From Bacteroidia bacterium (GTDB lineage Bacteria; Bacteroidota; Ignavibacteria; SZUA-365), in the NCBI GenBank assembly GCA_027493955.1, contig JAOSJT010000001.1, forward strand, positions 3,583,131 to 3,647,130: a DNA stretch of 64,000 nucleotides, in the 5' to 3' direction. The position numbers and the translations under genes are program-made. This document shows, one piece after another, positions 7,173 to 15,764 of the stretch. The notes under the pieces are model-generated. The model saw nothing but the letters and a program-made list of their open reading frames with translations. It was not told where the DNA came from and did not search any database. How positions within the stretch are numbered: the first letter of the stretch is position 1; the number at the start of each line of letters is the position of its first letter.

Positions 7173-9818
7173 ATGCTGCACATACGAGTCAAAGACACAC
7201 TGTCGTTCGTCGGGACGGCTATAGCGGTATTGTTGTGGATATTCATCGTTCCAGAGCACATGCACGCACAGATTGAATTTCTGGAGCAGAAACGACCTGT
7301 ACGAACGGACATAGGCATGGGTTTGCTCACGTCGAACGCGACGCACACTATCATCGATTTGAATGGTGAGTGGCGCTATAAGGTGGTTGATTCAGACCAA
7401 TGGTACAGTGTGAATATTCCTTCATCCTGGAAAGGTACGCACCGGGCTGTTTTTCGGAAGGAACTTAACATCGCGCCAAGTCTCTATGCTTCTCGCGCAT
7501 TCCAGTTGGTGGCTTTGAGCATTTCCAATTATTGCGAAATCTCCATCAATGGGCAGTTTGTGGGTAAGCACTCCGGACTCACGTCGTTCAGTTTCAATGT
7601 ATCTCCCGGTGTGCTGAAGCAGGGCAGAAATACGATCGAAATCCTGGTCCATAATGAACTGAATACCAAGGAAACCTTGCCGCCGTACGAACAGCTGTGG
7701 AGCAGGATGAACTATGGCGGAATAGTTCACGATATCGCACTTGTCGCCAGAAAATCGGTGTGGGTGCAGGAAACGTACCTGAAAGCGTCAGGAGGTGGGG
7801 ATGGCAAATCCGGGACGCTGATGTACCGCGCCTATCTCAGTTCGGGTCGTCTGAAGAATATCAAGGGAGATTCGGCGTCGGGATTCGGCGAATTCGGTCG
7901 CTCTGTCGTCAATCATACGATCGAGCTTCTCGATCCCGTGACCATGCAGGTTCTCGCGTCAAGCGAAACACAGCGTCTTGTCGTTGAATCGGATCGTCTC
8001 AAGGAAGTGCAAATCACACTCACGATTCCGTCGGTGAAACAGTGGTCTCCGGAATCACCGAATATGTATCTGCTCCGGCAGCGGACCATGCAGGGTCAGA
8101 CGCTGCTCGATGAATCGTATGTGCACGTGGGATTTAAAAACCTGGAAGTACGTGGATCGGATGTATACCTGAACGGAGAAAAGTATTTTCTCAAAGCGCT
8201 GACATATATGGAAGATTCTCCATGGCACGGGCGTTCGCTGTCCATTGATGAAATGGAACGGGATGTTCTGATGATGAAGAATCTTGGTACCAACGCGGTG
8301 CGGCTTTTCGCGGGTGCGGTTCATCCGTATTTTCTTTCGCTGTGTGATCGCTACGGACTTCTGGTGTTCCATGATGTTCCTATGACCTACGCACCTTCCG
8401 AGGTGATACGCAAAACGGGTATTTTGACGACGGCCAAAAATACCGTGAGAGAGTTGCTGATGCGGGATAACTGGCATCCTTCTTTTGCCTCCATCGGTAT
8501 TGGTCAGGGATTGGAAGGGACGAACGAAATATGGAGAGAGTATCTGTCGGAACTCTCCTCCTCCATCAAAAAACAGCACGATGTTCTGATTCACGCCTCA
8601 TTCCGGGATTTACCTGCCTCGATGGAAGAAGGGCTGATACATCTCGTGGGATTGGACATACCACTCGGGCAAGAAGCACAGGTGCTTTCACGGATTGAAT
8701 CCATCGATACGCGGAATCTCGGGTTGCCGATATTCATTGCGTCTCTTATGTATCCCGTACAAATTGGCAACTATAACGGATATAGCGATCCGCCATCTAT
8801 AGATGCGCAGGGACAGTTTTTTCTGAATGTCTACCGGAACGTCCGGCAACAGGGCTTCGCGGGTATAACCATTCATTCCTTTAGTGACTGGGCGGTATCA
8901 CGGCCGATCATGATCGTGGACAGAGTACATCAATTCACTGCCACGGCGGGAATCGTTGACAGGTACCGGCAAAAACGATTGGCCTATGATGTATTGAAGG
9001 CGAATTTCAATAATGAAAAGCCGCCGGTTTTGGTGTCCGGTACTTACACAGAAGATCATCCCGTTTCCTTTGTGGTAATCGGCATCGTCATCATTTTTCT
9101 CTTCGCGCTGGTGTACAATATTTTCCGTCGTTTCCGGGAGAATGTCGTGCGCTCCTTTCTGCGACCCTACAATTTCTATGCCGATGTACGCGACAAACGC
9201 ATGCTTTCCATTTTTCAGACATCGATGGTCGGATTGCTCGGTGCGTTATCGGCAAGTCTTCTGTTTGCGAATCTGCTCTATTTCTGGCGCATGGATCCGG
9301 TGGCGGATCATCTTCTCGCTCAACTGCTGCACAGCGTCTGGTTGAAACAATGGATCAACTTCGCTGCCTGGAATCCCCTGGAGAACATCCTGATCACGAC
9401 GCTCGTGCTTTTCCTGGCGATGCTCACATTTACGCTCTTTCTCCGGGCTCTGGCGTTGCTTTTTCGGGGAAAGGTGTTGATGTTCGACGCCTTCAGCGTA
9501 GCGATGTGGAGCGTGCTGCCGATGATCATGCTCTCGCCGCTCGGCATGATACTGTACCGCATCATGGATCAAGGTATCGTGGAAATTCTCGCGGCAATCC
9601 TGTACCTGAGTTTCCATATCTGGATTGTCAGCAGACTCCTGAAGGGTAGCGCCATTGTCTTTGATGTGAGGCCCGTGTTTTTCTACATCGGCGGATTCCT
9701 CATTATTACCACGGGAGCCGTGTTGTGGCTCTATTCCCTGAATGCAAATTATGACTTCCTCGCCTATCTGCGGTACTTTGCCTCGCTTTGGCTCTCCGCG
9801 GGTTCGGCTGTTTCCTGA
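7173..9818 (+). CDS. Membrane protein with degenerate GH2-like ectodomain and C-terminal multi-TM domain
   Basis: 881 residues. An N-terminal signal/anchor (about 13-32) precedes a glycoside hydrolase family 2 layout: sugar-binding jelly roll (about 55-190, DLNGEWRYKV, SWKGTHRAVFRKEL, INGQFVGKHSGLTSFSFNV), an Ig-like domain (about 195-325) and a TIM-barrel-like part (about 330-620, KNLGTNAVRLFAGAVHPYF). The usual catalytic glutamates are not evident: the acid/base site reads GQGLEGTNEIW instead of a clean GNE, and the nucleophile strand reads LPIFIASLMYP with no Glu. From about residue 629 there are five or six TM helices resembling Yip1-type domains. The ectodomain is probably periplasmic and may bind glycan rather than cleave it. 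It lies between parS and smc; a link to them is not implied. Confidence 0.8.
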   Translation: MLHIRVKDTLSFVGTAIAVLLWIFIVPEHMHAQIEFLEQKRPVRTDIGMGLLTSNATHTIIDLNGEWRYKVVDSDQWYSVNIPSSWKGTHRAVFRKELNIAPSLYASRAFQLVALSISNYCEISINGQFVGKHSGLTSFSFNVSPGVLKQGRNTIEILVHNELNTKETLPPYEQLWSRMNYGGIVHDIALVARKSVWVQETYLKASGGGDGKSGTLMYRAYLSSGRLKNIKGDSASGFGEFGRSVVNHTIELLDPVTMQVLASSETQRLVVESDRLKEVQITLTIPSVKQWSPESPNMYLLRQRTMQGQTLLDESYVHVGFKNLEVRGSDVYLNGEKYFLKALTYMEDSPWHGRSLSIDEMERDVLMMKNLGTNAVRLFAGAVHPYFLSLCDRYGLLVFHDVPMTYAPSEVIRKTGILTTAKNTVRELLMRDNWHPSFASIGIGQGLEGTNEIWREYLSELSSSIKKQHDVLIHASFRDLPASMEEGLIHLVGLDIPLGQEAQVLSRIESIDTRNLGLPIFIASLMYPVQIGNYNGYSDPPSIDAQGQFFLNVYRNVRQQGFAGITIHSFSDWAVSRPIMIVDRVHQFTATAGIVDRYRQKRLAYDVLKANFNNEKPPVLVSGTYTEDHPVSFVVIGIVIIFLFALVYNIFRRFRENVVRSFLRPYNFYADVRDKRMLSIFQTSMVGLLGALSASLLFANLLYFWRMDPVADHLLAQLLHSVWLKQWINFAAWNPLENILITTLVLFLAMLTFTLFLRALALLFRGKVLMFDAFSVAMWSVLPMIMLSPLGMILYRIMDQGIVEILAAILYLSFHIWIVSRLLKGSAIVFDVRPVFFYIGGFLIITTGAVLWLYSLNANYDFLAYLRYFASLWLSAGSAVS

Positions 9819-9842
9819 TCACACGCTTTTCCATAGAGGACC

Positions 9843-12800
9843 ATGTATCTCAGCAAGCTCGAAATATTCGGCTTTAAATCATTTGCGAATAAAACCAATC
9901 TCGTTCTGAATGATGGCATTACCGCAATCGTGGGACCGAATGGTTGCGGTAAAACCAACATCGTTGACGCCCTTCGATGGTCGCTCGGAGAACAGCGCTA
10001 CTCAACGCTGCGCAGCGACAAGATGGAAGATGTGATTTTCAACGGCACCAAGGTCAGAAAACCTATCGGTATGGCGGAAGTGTCGCTGACAATCGAAAAC
10101 AATAAGGGCATTCTTCCGATCGAATATAATGAAGTGACGATAACGCGACGTGTGTATCGTTCCGGGGAGAGTGAATACCTGCTCAACAAGACCGTTTGTC
10201 GTCTCAAAGATATCGTGCATCTCTTCATGGATACCGGAATGGGCGCAAACGCGTATTCGGTGATCGAGTTGAAGATGGTCGAGACGATTTTGAGTGACAA
10301 GATGGAGGAACGTCGCCGTCTCTTCGAGGAAGCCGCCGGGGTAACTCGCTACAAGGCGCGACGGAAAGAAGCACTGCGCAAACTCGAGGATGTGGAAGCC
10401 GACCTGCTGCGGGTGGATGATATCATCGCGGAGGTGAACAAAACGGTAACATCGCTCAATCGTCAGGCCCGGAAAGCGGAACGCTACAATGAAATCCAGG
10501 AGCGCCTCCGCATGCTCGAGATAGATGTGCTTCAACGAGATTATAACAGTCTCTTTGATCGCCTCGAGCCATTGGAAGAGCGTCTGAGTACCAGCATCGC
10601 TGAGCGAGAATCAATGCGCCTCCATATGGAGGAGGAAGAAGCGCTGGTGGACGTGTATAAAAGCGAACTCGGCGAAATCGAGGGTCGCCAGCATGAGCGT
10701 CGAGAGCGGCACGCCGTTGTACTCAATCGTAGCAATGAAACACGACAGACGCTACTCCTGAGTGAGGAGCGCCAACGGTCGCTCCATCAGCGTTCCGAGC
10801 GTCTGGCCGAGGCCATCGGGAGTTACGAACAGCGCATTACCGTCATAGACAAGGCAAAAAACGAAATGACGGTGCAGCTCGAACTTCAGGCCGGTGAGTT
10901 GGAGCGACTGGAGGTGGAAAGCAACGCTCAACGCGAGGCACACCGGGATATCGAAGAGCAACTCTCTCAGAAAAAATTGCAGGCGGAAACACGGCAAGCG
11001 CGTCGACTGGACATCATGCAGGAAGTCACCGCGTTACAGGGTGAATCCGATCGATCGAGCACGCGCCAGGAGTCGATCGAGAACGCCATAATGCGGTTGA
11101 ACGACGAAGACAGCGACGCCGAAGGGAACCTCGATCAACTTCGGACCGAGGTCGCTGAACAGGGTAAAGGACAGGCCGTGCTTTCGGATACCGTACTCGA
11201 AGCCGAAAAGCAATTTCACAGAATGGAAGAGCGGAAGCAGTCGCTCCGGAGCGAAATCGACCGGCTGCAAAACCGAGCGTTCGAGATTCAGGGTCAGATC
11301 GGTGAGAAAATGACTCGCATTGACTTTCTCAACGGTCTTGTGGATCGCCTTGAGGGGTACAATGAAAGTGTACAGCACTTGTTGCGCAACAGAGATTGGT
11401 CGGCTTCGCGCTATGGTACTATCGCGGACGCGATCAACACCCGTGAGGATTTGCGTATTGCCATTGAAGCGGCGCTCGGTGATGCGGCGCACTTCATTCT
11501 CGTCAATGATCTCAACGAAGCTCTCAGTGGTTTGCAGAATCTGAAGGATCATCGCAAAGGGAAAGCGACGTTCGCATGTCTTTCGCGCGTGCCGGAAATG
11601 AAAGCAGCGACGTTTCCCATTGCGGGGGATGGTATTCTGGGTTGGGCGGTTGATCTGGTGAAATACGATACGCTGTATCGGGATCTGTTCCACCTTCTCT
11701 TGCGTCGCGTGCTGATCGTCCGTGATGCTGAAACGGCTAATGCCTGTATCCGGGAGTATCCGGAACTCCGTTGTGTCACGCTGCAAGGAGATCTCTTCGA
11801 CAGTCAAGGGATTGTGCGCGGTGGGAGCCACAGCCAGGACGAAGGCAGCATGATCGGAAAAAAGGATCAGATTGCGATGCTCGGCCGCGAAGTGGATGAG
11901 CTGAAACGGCATCTGCTGGAGAATCAATCCGCTCTGGAAGATCTGAACGATGAATACACCGCCATCGATCTTCGGAGCTACGCGGAGCAAATGAAGCAGA
12001 CGCAGCAGGAACTATCCGCGCATGAGCGCAGGGTCGCACAAATTGTTTTTGAGATAGAAAAGCAGGAACGCATCATACAGAAAAATGCCGAGGAGCGCGC
12101 GCGCCTGGAAGAGGAACTTGCACAAATTGCTCTTCGTCTTGCACAGATCCATCCGCGCATGGAAATACTGCGAAGCGAGCAGGAAACCGTGGAAACCGAA
12201 GTGGTGCGGGAATCCGAGATTCTTACCGAGCTCGAAAAAACGTACAACCGGAGTATGGAGGTACTGACGCAAGCCAATGTCGCGGTCGTGCAGAAGCGCG
12301 GTGAAATTCAGAATATGAGAAATGAATTCGATCGCCTCAGTACCACGCTGCACGAAGCGGAGCGTTCGCTGCTGAATGCCCAGGAGGAAATCGTTCAGGC
12401 ACAGGAAGCCGCAGCTTCCTTGGTTGAAGACATTACGCGTCTCAAGGCCGAGGCCATGCTTCTCGATGAGGAGGAGGCGTCATCCCGGAGTGAACTCGAA
12501 GCAATAGAAATGGAGCTTGAAGAAAAGCGTGGTGAAACCCGCCGTATCGAGAAACTGCTCCAGGAAGACCGACAGAAGCAAAACCAAACGATCGGTATCG
12601 TGCATGAGACGGAGCTGAAAGTTACCGAAATCCGTCAACGCATTCTGTCGCTCGAGGATCATGCCCGGAATGAATTCGAGATGGAACTCACCCGTTTACC
12701 GGGCCAGGAGGAAGACGTCTTTGACCTGGCGCAGGCAAAGGAGGAAATCAATGACCTCCGCCAGAAAATCCGTGCGCTCGGTCCGGTCAATCCTCTCGCC

Positions 12801-13403
12801 TTCGAGGAGTGGAAGGAAGAAAAGGATCGTCTTGATCTGCTCACAACGCAACGCGAAGATCTTATCGCCTCGCAGCATACGCTTCGTGATACGATCCGCG
12901 AGATCAACGAAACGGCGAAGAAGAAGTTTACCGAGACCTTTGCCCTTGTACGCGATAACTTTATCCGCATATTCAAATCTCTGTTCGACGAGGGTGACGA
13001 GGCGGATCTCCTTATCGGGGACAATGAGGATCCGCTCGAAGCACGCATTGACATTATCGCGAAACCGCGCGGGAAGCGACCGCATTCGATCGATATGCTT
13101 TCCGGCGGCGAGAAAACGCTGACCGCGATCGCGCTGCTGTTCGGGATTTATCTCGTAAAGCCCAGTCCCTTCTGCATCCTCGACGAAGTGGATGCGCCCC
13201 TGGACGATGCGAACATAGACCGGTACATTCGAATCCTGCGGGAATTTTCGGAGAACACGCAGTTCATCGTCGTGACACACAATAAGCGAACCATGGCCGC
13301 AGCGGATACGCTGTATGGCGTCACCATGGAAGAAGAAGGTGTGTCAAAACTCGTTGCCGTGAATTTCAGCCAGGAAGCGGTCGCCAAGTACACCTACAAT
13401 TGA
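9843..13403 (+). CDS. smc: Chromosome segregation protein SMC
   Basis: 1186-aa structural maintenance of chromosomes ATPase, of normal length. Walker A GPNGCGKTN is at residues 31-39. Long coiled-coil arms flank a hinge at about 510-665 (YGTIADAI, AIEAALGDAAHFILV, VTLQGDLFDSQGIVRGGS). The C-terminal head has the ABC signature MLSGGEKTLTAIALL near residue 1085 and Walker B FCILDEVDAPLDD near 1110. It dimerises at the hinge and is loaded by ParB at parS to align chromosome arms, so two parS sites 2.8 kb away fit. ScpA and ScpB are not in the window. GAGG precedes the ATG. Confidence 0.98.
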   Translation: MYLSKLEIFGFKSFANKTNLVLNDGITAIVGPNGCGKTNIVDALRWSLGEQRYSTLRSDKMEDVIFNGTKVRKPIGMAEVSLTIENNKGILPIEYNEVTITRRVYRSGESEYLLNKTVCRLKDIVHLFMDTGMGANAYSVIELKMVETILSDKMEERRRLFEEAAGVTRYKARRKEALRKLEDVEADLLRVDDIIAEVNKTVTSLNRQARKAERYNEIQERLRMLEIDVLQRDYNSLFDRLEPLEERLSTSIAERESMRLHMEEEEALVDVYKSELGEIEGRQHERRERHAVVLNRSNETRQTLLLSEERQRSLHQRSERLAEAIGSYEQRITVIDKAKNEMTVQLELQAGELERLEVESNAQREAHRDIEEQLSQKKLQAETRQARRLDIMQEVTALQGESDRSSTRQESIENAIMRLNDEDSDAEGNLDQLRTEVAEQGKGQAVLSDTVLEAEKQFHRMEERKQSLRSEIDRLQNRAFEIQGQIGEKMTRIDFLNGLVDRLEGYNESVQHLLRNRDWSASRYGTIADAINTREDLRIAIEAALGDAAHFILVNDLNEALSGLQNLKDHRKGKATFACLSRVPEMKAATFPIAGDGILGWAVDLVKYDTLYRDLFHLLLRRVLIVRDAETANACIREYPELRCVTLQGDLFDSQGIVRGGSHSQDEGSMIGKKDQIAMLGREVDELKRHLLENQSALEDLNDEYTAIDLRSYAEQMKQTQQELSAHERRVAQIVFEIEKQERIIQKNAEERARLEEELAQIALRLAQIHPRMEILRSEQETVETEVVRESEILTELEKTYNRSMEVLTQANVAVVQKRGEIQNMRNEFDRLSTTLHEAERSLLNAQEEIVQAQEAAASLVEDITRLKAEAMLLDEEEASSRSELEAIEMELEEKRGETRRIEKLLQEDRQKQNQTIGIVHETELKVTEIRQRILSLEDHARNEFEMELTRLPGQEEDVFDLAQAKEEINDLRQKIRALGPVNPLAFEEWKEEKDRLDLLTTQREDLIASQHTLRDTIREINETAKKKFTETFALVRDNFIRIFKSLFDEGDEADLLIGDNEDPLEARIDIIAKPRGKRPHSIDMLSGGEKTLTAIALLFGIYLVKPSPFCILDEVDAPLDDANIDRYIRILREFSENTQFIVVTHNKRTMAAADTLYGVTMEEEGVSKLVAVNFSQEAVAKYTYN

Positions 13404-13424
13404 GGGCGATACGGTGCTCTTGCG

Positions 13425-13459
13425 TCCCGCACGGCCGATGGCTTGTGCGGGATGTTTTT
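13425..13459 (+). terminator. Intrinsic terminator after smc
   Basis: An 8-bp stem, TCCCGCAC (13425-13432) with GTGCGGGA (13445-13452), and a 12-nt loop, followed by TGTTTTTATC. It lies between convergent smc and the minus-strand aminotransferase and touches the latter's stop codon. Confidence 0.75.
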
Positions 13460-14744
13460 ATCCGACCCATTCGGCTATGCGTTTAACCGCTTCGATTGTT
13501 TCTGCGCAGTGCACGTCGAGAAAATCTGCGGGGAGTGCAGTGTCGAGGGGAATTGCCCGGCTGGCCGCGAGAGCTTCAGAACCATCGAAATTGACATAGG
13601 CCAGTCGCGAGGTGAGCTCCCCGGGAGGACGCTCAAAATCCGCGCCCGGGAGCATCGCGACGCCCGATTCCACGAGCAGGCGTTCGCATAGCTCGCGACT
13701 CTCCGTGATTCCGCGAGCAGCCAACGCCTCACGATGTTCCTCAAAATCCAAAAAGAGGTAGAACGCGCCTTCGGGCTTGTGCACGAAAATATCTGCGGTC
13801 GTCAGCGTTTCCGCGCAGGTGGTGCCAAGCAAGCGAAGGATGCGGCGGGCATGGCTCAAGTAGGTTTCGATTTCGTCGCCGCCACGGAAAGCGGTTACCG
13901 CGGCGTGCTGGATGGGCGCGCTCACTGAGGTAAAGGTCTCGCTCGCCACAACCGACATCGCATCGAGAAGCCAGAACAGCGGTTTCGGAAACGTAAAAGT
14001 GCCCAGCCGCCAACCTCCGGCGCCACACCATTTCGACAGGCCCGAACTGATGATCGTGCCTTCCGGATAAAATCGCGCGATGGAGAAATGTCCTCCACTG
14101 TGGGCGAGCTGCCCGTATATTTCATCCGAAAGGAGAATGATTTCGTATTCCCGGGCTATTTCAGCTATTTCCTGCAGCTCCTCCATCGTGTAGGTATCAC
14201 CATCGGGATTCCCGGGGTAGTTGAGTATCAGTAAGCGGGGTCTGTACTGATCGTTCTCCGTGTCGAGATACGTCTTCAGTCGCGTCGGGGAAATTCGCCA
14301 GCGCTCGCTGCGGTTGGTGTGGATACGCTGCACATTGCGACCGATGATTTTGGCCTGTGGACCATACGATACCCAACACGGGGTCGGGAGAAGTATCTCT
14401 CCATAATACACCAGTTGGAGCAGGAACATCAGTTCTTTCGAACCCGGTCCGATCAATACACCATCCGGGTGGGCGTTGACGTGATCTTTTCTGCGATGGA
14501 AATCCGCGACCGCAGCACGGAGTGTGGGCAAGCCCTTGACGGGGAGGTAATCCTTCTCCGTCGCATGATTTCGCAGGGCGTTCACAATGACACCGGGAAC
14601 GGGAAAGGGCGATTGACCGAGGCCGAGTTTGAAAATCCGTTTGCCCTCCGCCATGAGTGCGTTGCTCCGTTCGTTGATGGCGAGCGTGGCGGAAGCGTGT
14701 AAGCCTCGCACATTCATGTTGAGACTGATATTGCGACCGTTCAT
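13458..14744 (-). CDS. PLP-dependent aminotransferase (class I/II)
   Basis: 428-aa fold-type I aminotransferase. Visible landmarks are the substrate/cofactor loop GPGSKELMF near residue 100, NYPGNPDG near 175-182, the PLP-ring aspartate in SDEIYG (Asp207), the Schiff-base lysine in SSGLSKWCGAGGWRLG (Lys238) and an R-containing C-terminal segment. This arrangement is seen in aspartate/aromatic aminotransferase relatives; the amino donor cannot be fixed. GAGGAAC precedes the ATG, which overlaps the stop of the upstream PIG-L gene by 4 nt, so the two are translationally coupled. The C-terminal ~60 residues, with HCAETIEAVKRI, are intact. Confidence 0.9.
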   Translation of the reverse strand: MNGRNISLNMNVRGLHASATLAINERSNALMAEGKRIFKLGLGQSPFPVPGVIVNALRNHATEKDYLPVKGLPTLRAAVADFHRRKDHVNAHPDGVLIGPGSKELMFLLQLVYYGEILLPTPCWVSYGPQAKIIGRNVQRIHTNRSERWRISPTRLKTYLDTENDQYRPRLLILNYPGNPDGDTYTMEELQEIAEIAREYEIILLSDEIYGQLAHSGGHFSIARFYPEGTIISSGLSKWCGAGGWRLGTFTFPKPLFWLLDAMSVVASETFTSVSAPIQHAAVTAFRGGDEIETYLSHARRILRLLGTTCAETLTTADIFVHKPEGAFYLFLDFEEHREALAARGITESRELCERLLVESGVAMLPGADFERPPGELTSRLAYVNFDGSEALAASRAIPLDTALPADFLDVHCAETIEAVKRIAEWVG

Positions 14745-15490
14745 TTCTGTTCCTCAAAACGCGATGCGTCTTTGTTTCGCGGCAGGAGATCGTGAAAGAG
14801 AGAAGAAACCGGCGGTGAATAGCTCTCACCGAAGAGGGTATAATATTCTTCTTCCCAAAGCATCCAGTTGTCATGATTGTGATCGTGCACGTCTCCGAGT
14901 ACGCTTTCATGTGCGTGAATCGCGGCGTGCTCGATTTCCCGCACATGCGATACCGGAAGACGCACGTGAATTCTGTGTTCGGGCACACCGAACACCTTGC
15001 GTGGCCATGAGGAGGTGCGGGATTGCGGCAAGACGCAGAACGCCAGGCGTTGCATCCAGGGGTGGCTTTCGCGCAGTTGTACGAACGCGCGTTTCACCAC
15101 ATGATGCATGACAATATGATCCGGATGCACGGAGCTTCCCTGAACGTCAAAGGTTATAAGCACATTCGGTTGACGCTCAAGAATCTTTTCCGAGATGTCG
15201 GATTCGAGAATTCTCGGATCGAGGTCGCGTAATCCACCGTCGGGATAATCACCTTGATACACATGGGATATGCCGAGAATTTCCGCGGCACGTTGCACTT
15301 CGTTGGAGCGCCGTTGTGCGAGATCTTCGGGAGTAATACCCAAGCGCGCGGCGTGGCGACTGCGCTCGCCTCGGGTCAAAGTGTAAAGACTGACTTCATG
15401 TCCGGCGGCAGTGAGGGCGGCTATTGTACCGCCAGTGAGGAAACTTTCATCGTCGGGATGGGGAAAAAGGCAAAAAACCCTGAGAGGCAT
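14741..15490 (-). CDS. PIG-L/LmbE-family deacetylase
   Basis: Zinc-dependent N-acetylglucosaminyl deacetylase-like fold. The metal and catalytic motif HPDDE sits at the N-terminus (LFPHPDDESFLTGGTI), the second metal His is in SSVHPDHIVMHHVV, and LTRGERS lies between. Start chosen at MPLRVFCLFPHPDDE (249 aa), since homology begins there; the frame extends 17 codons further upstream. Family members deacetylate GlcNAc-linked small molecules, including low-molecular-weight thiol precursors (MshB, BshB) and glycolipids. Coupling to an aminotransferase does not resolve the substrate. Confidence 0.88.
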   Translation of the reverse strand: MPLRVFCLFPHPDDESFLTGGTIAALTAAGHEVSLYTLTRGERSRHAARLGITPEDLAQRRSNEVQRAAEILGISHVYQGDYPDGGLRDLDPRILESDISEKILERQPNVLITFDVQGSSVHPDHIVMHHVVKRAFVQLRESHPWMQRLAFCVLPQSRTSSWPRKVFGVPEHRIHVRLPVSHVREIEHAAIHAHESVLGDVHDHNHDNWMLWEEEYYTLFGESYSPPVSSLFHDLLPRNKDASRFEEQK

Positions 15491-15764
15491 CAGTATCGTA
15501 CGCAGTTGTGAGGTGAGATGAAATCTGAAACACAGGAACAACGTCGGAGCGCACTATCGTGGTCCCTGTGAAAATACAGTGAAAGGGCATATGATGCGAA
15601 TGAAGAATGCACAGTAACGATGTCCTCGCCGGCGGATCTGCGCGAGACGGTCACGCGATACTGACCGGAAAAACAGTACGAACGGATGCACTGCTCGCGC
15701 GCGATACAACGCATCGTTTGCGAATGCGCGCACCTGCTACTGTAAGGAGTACTGTGCTTAGCGA

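Noticed and set aside
11034-11990. 318-codon minus-strand open frame inside smc
   Set aside because: Antisense to the SMC hinge region, no family similarity.
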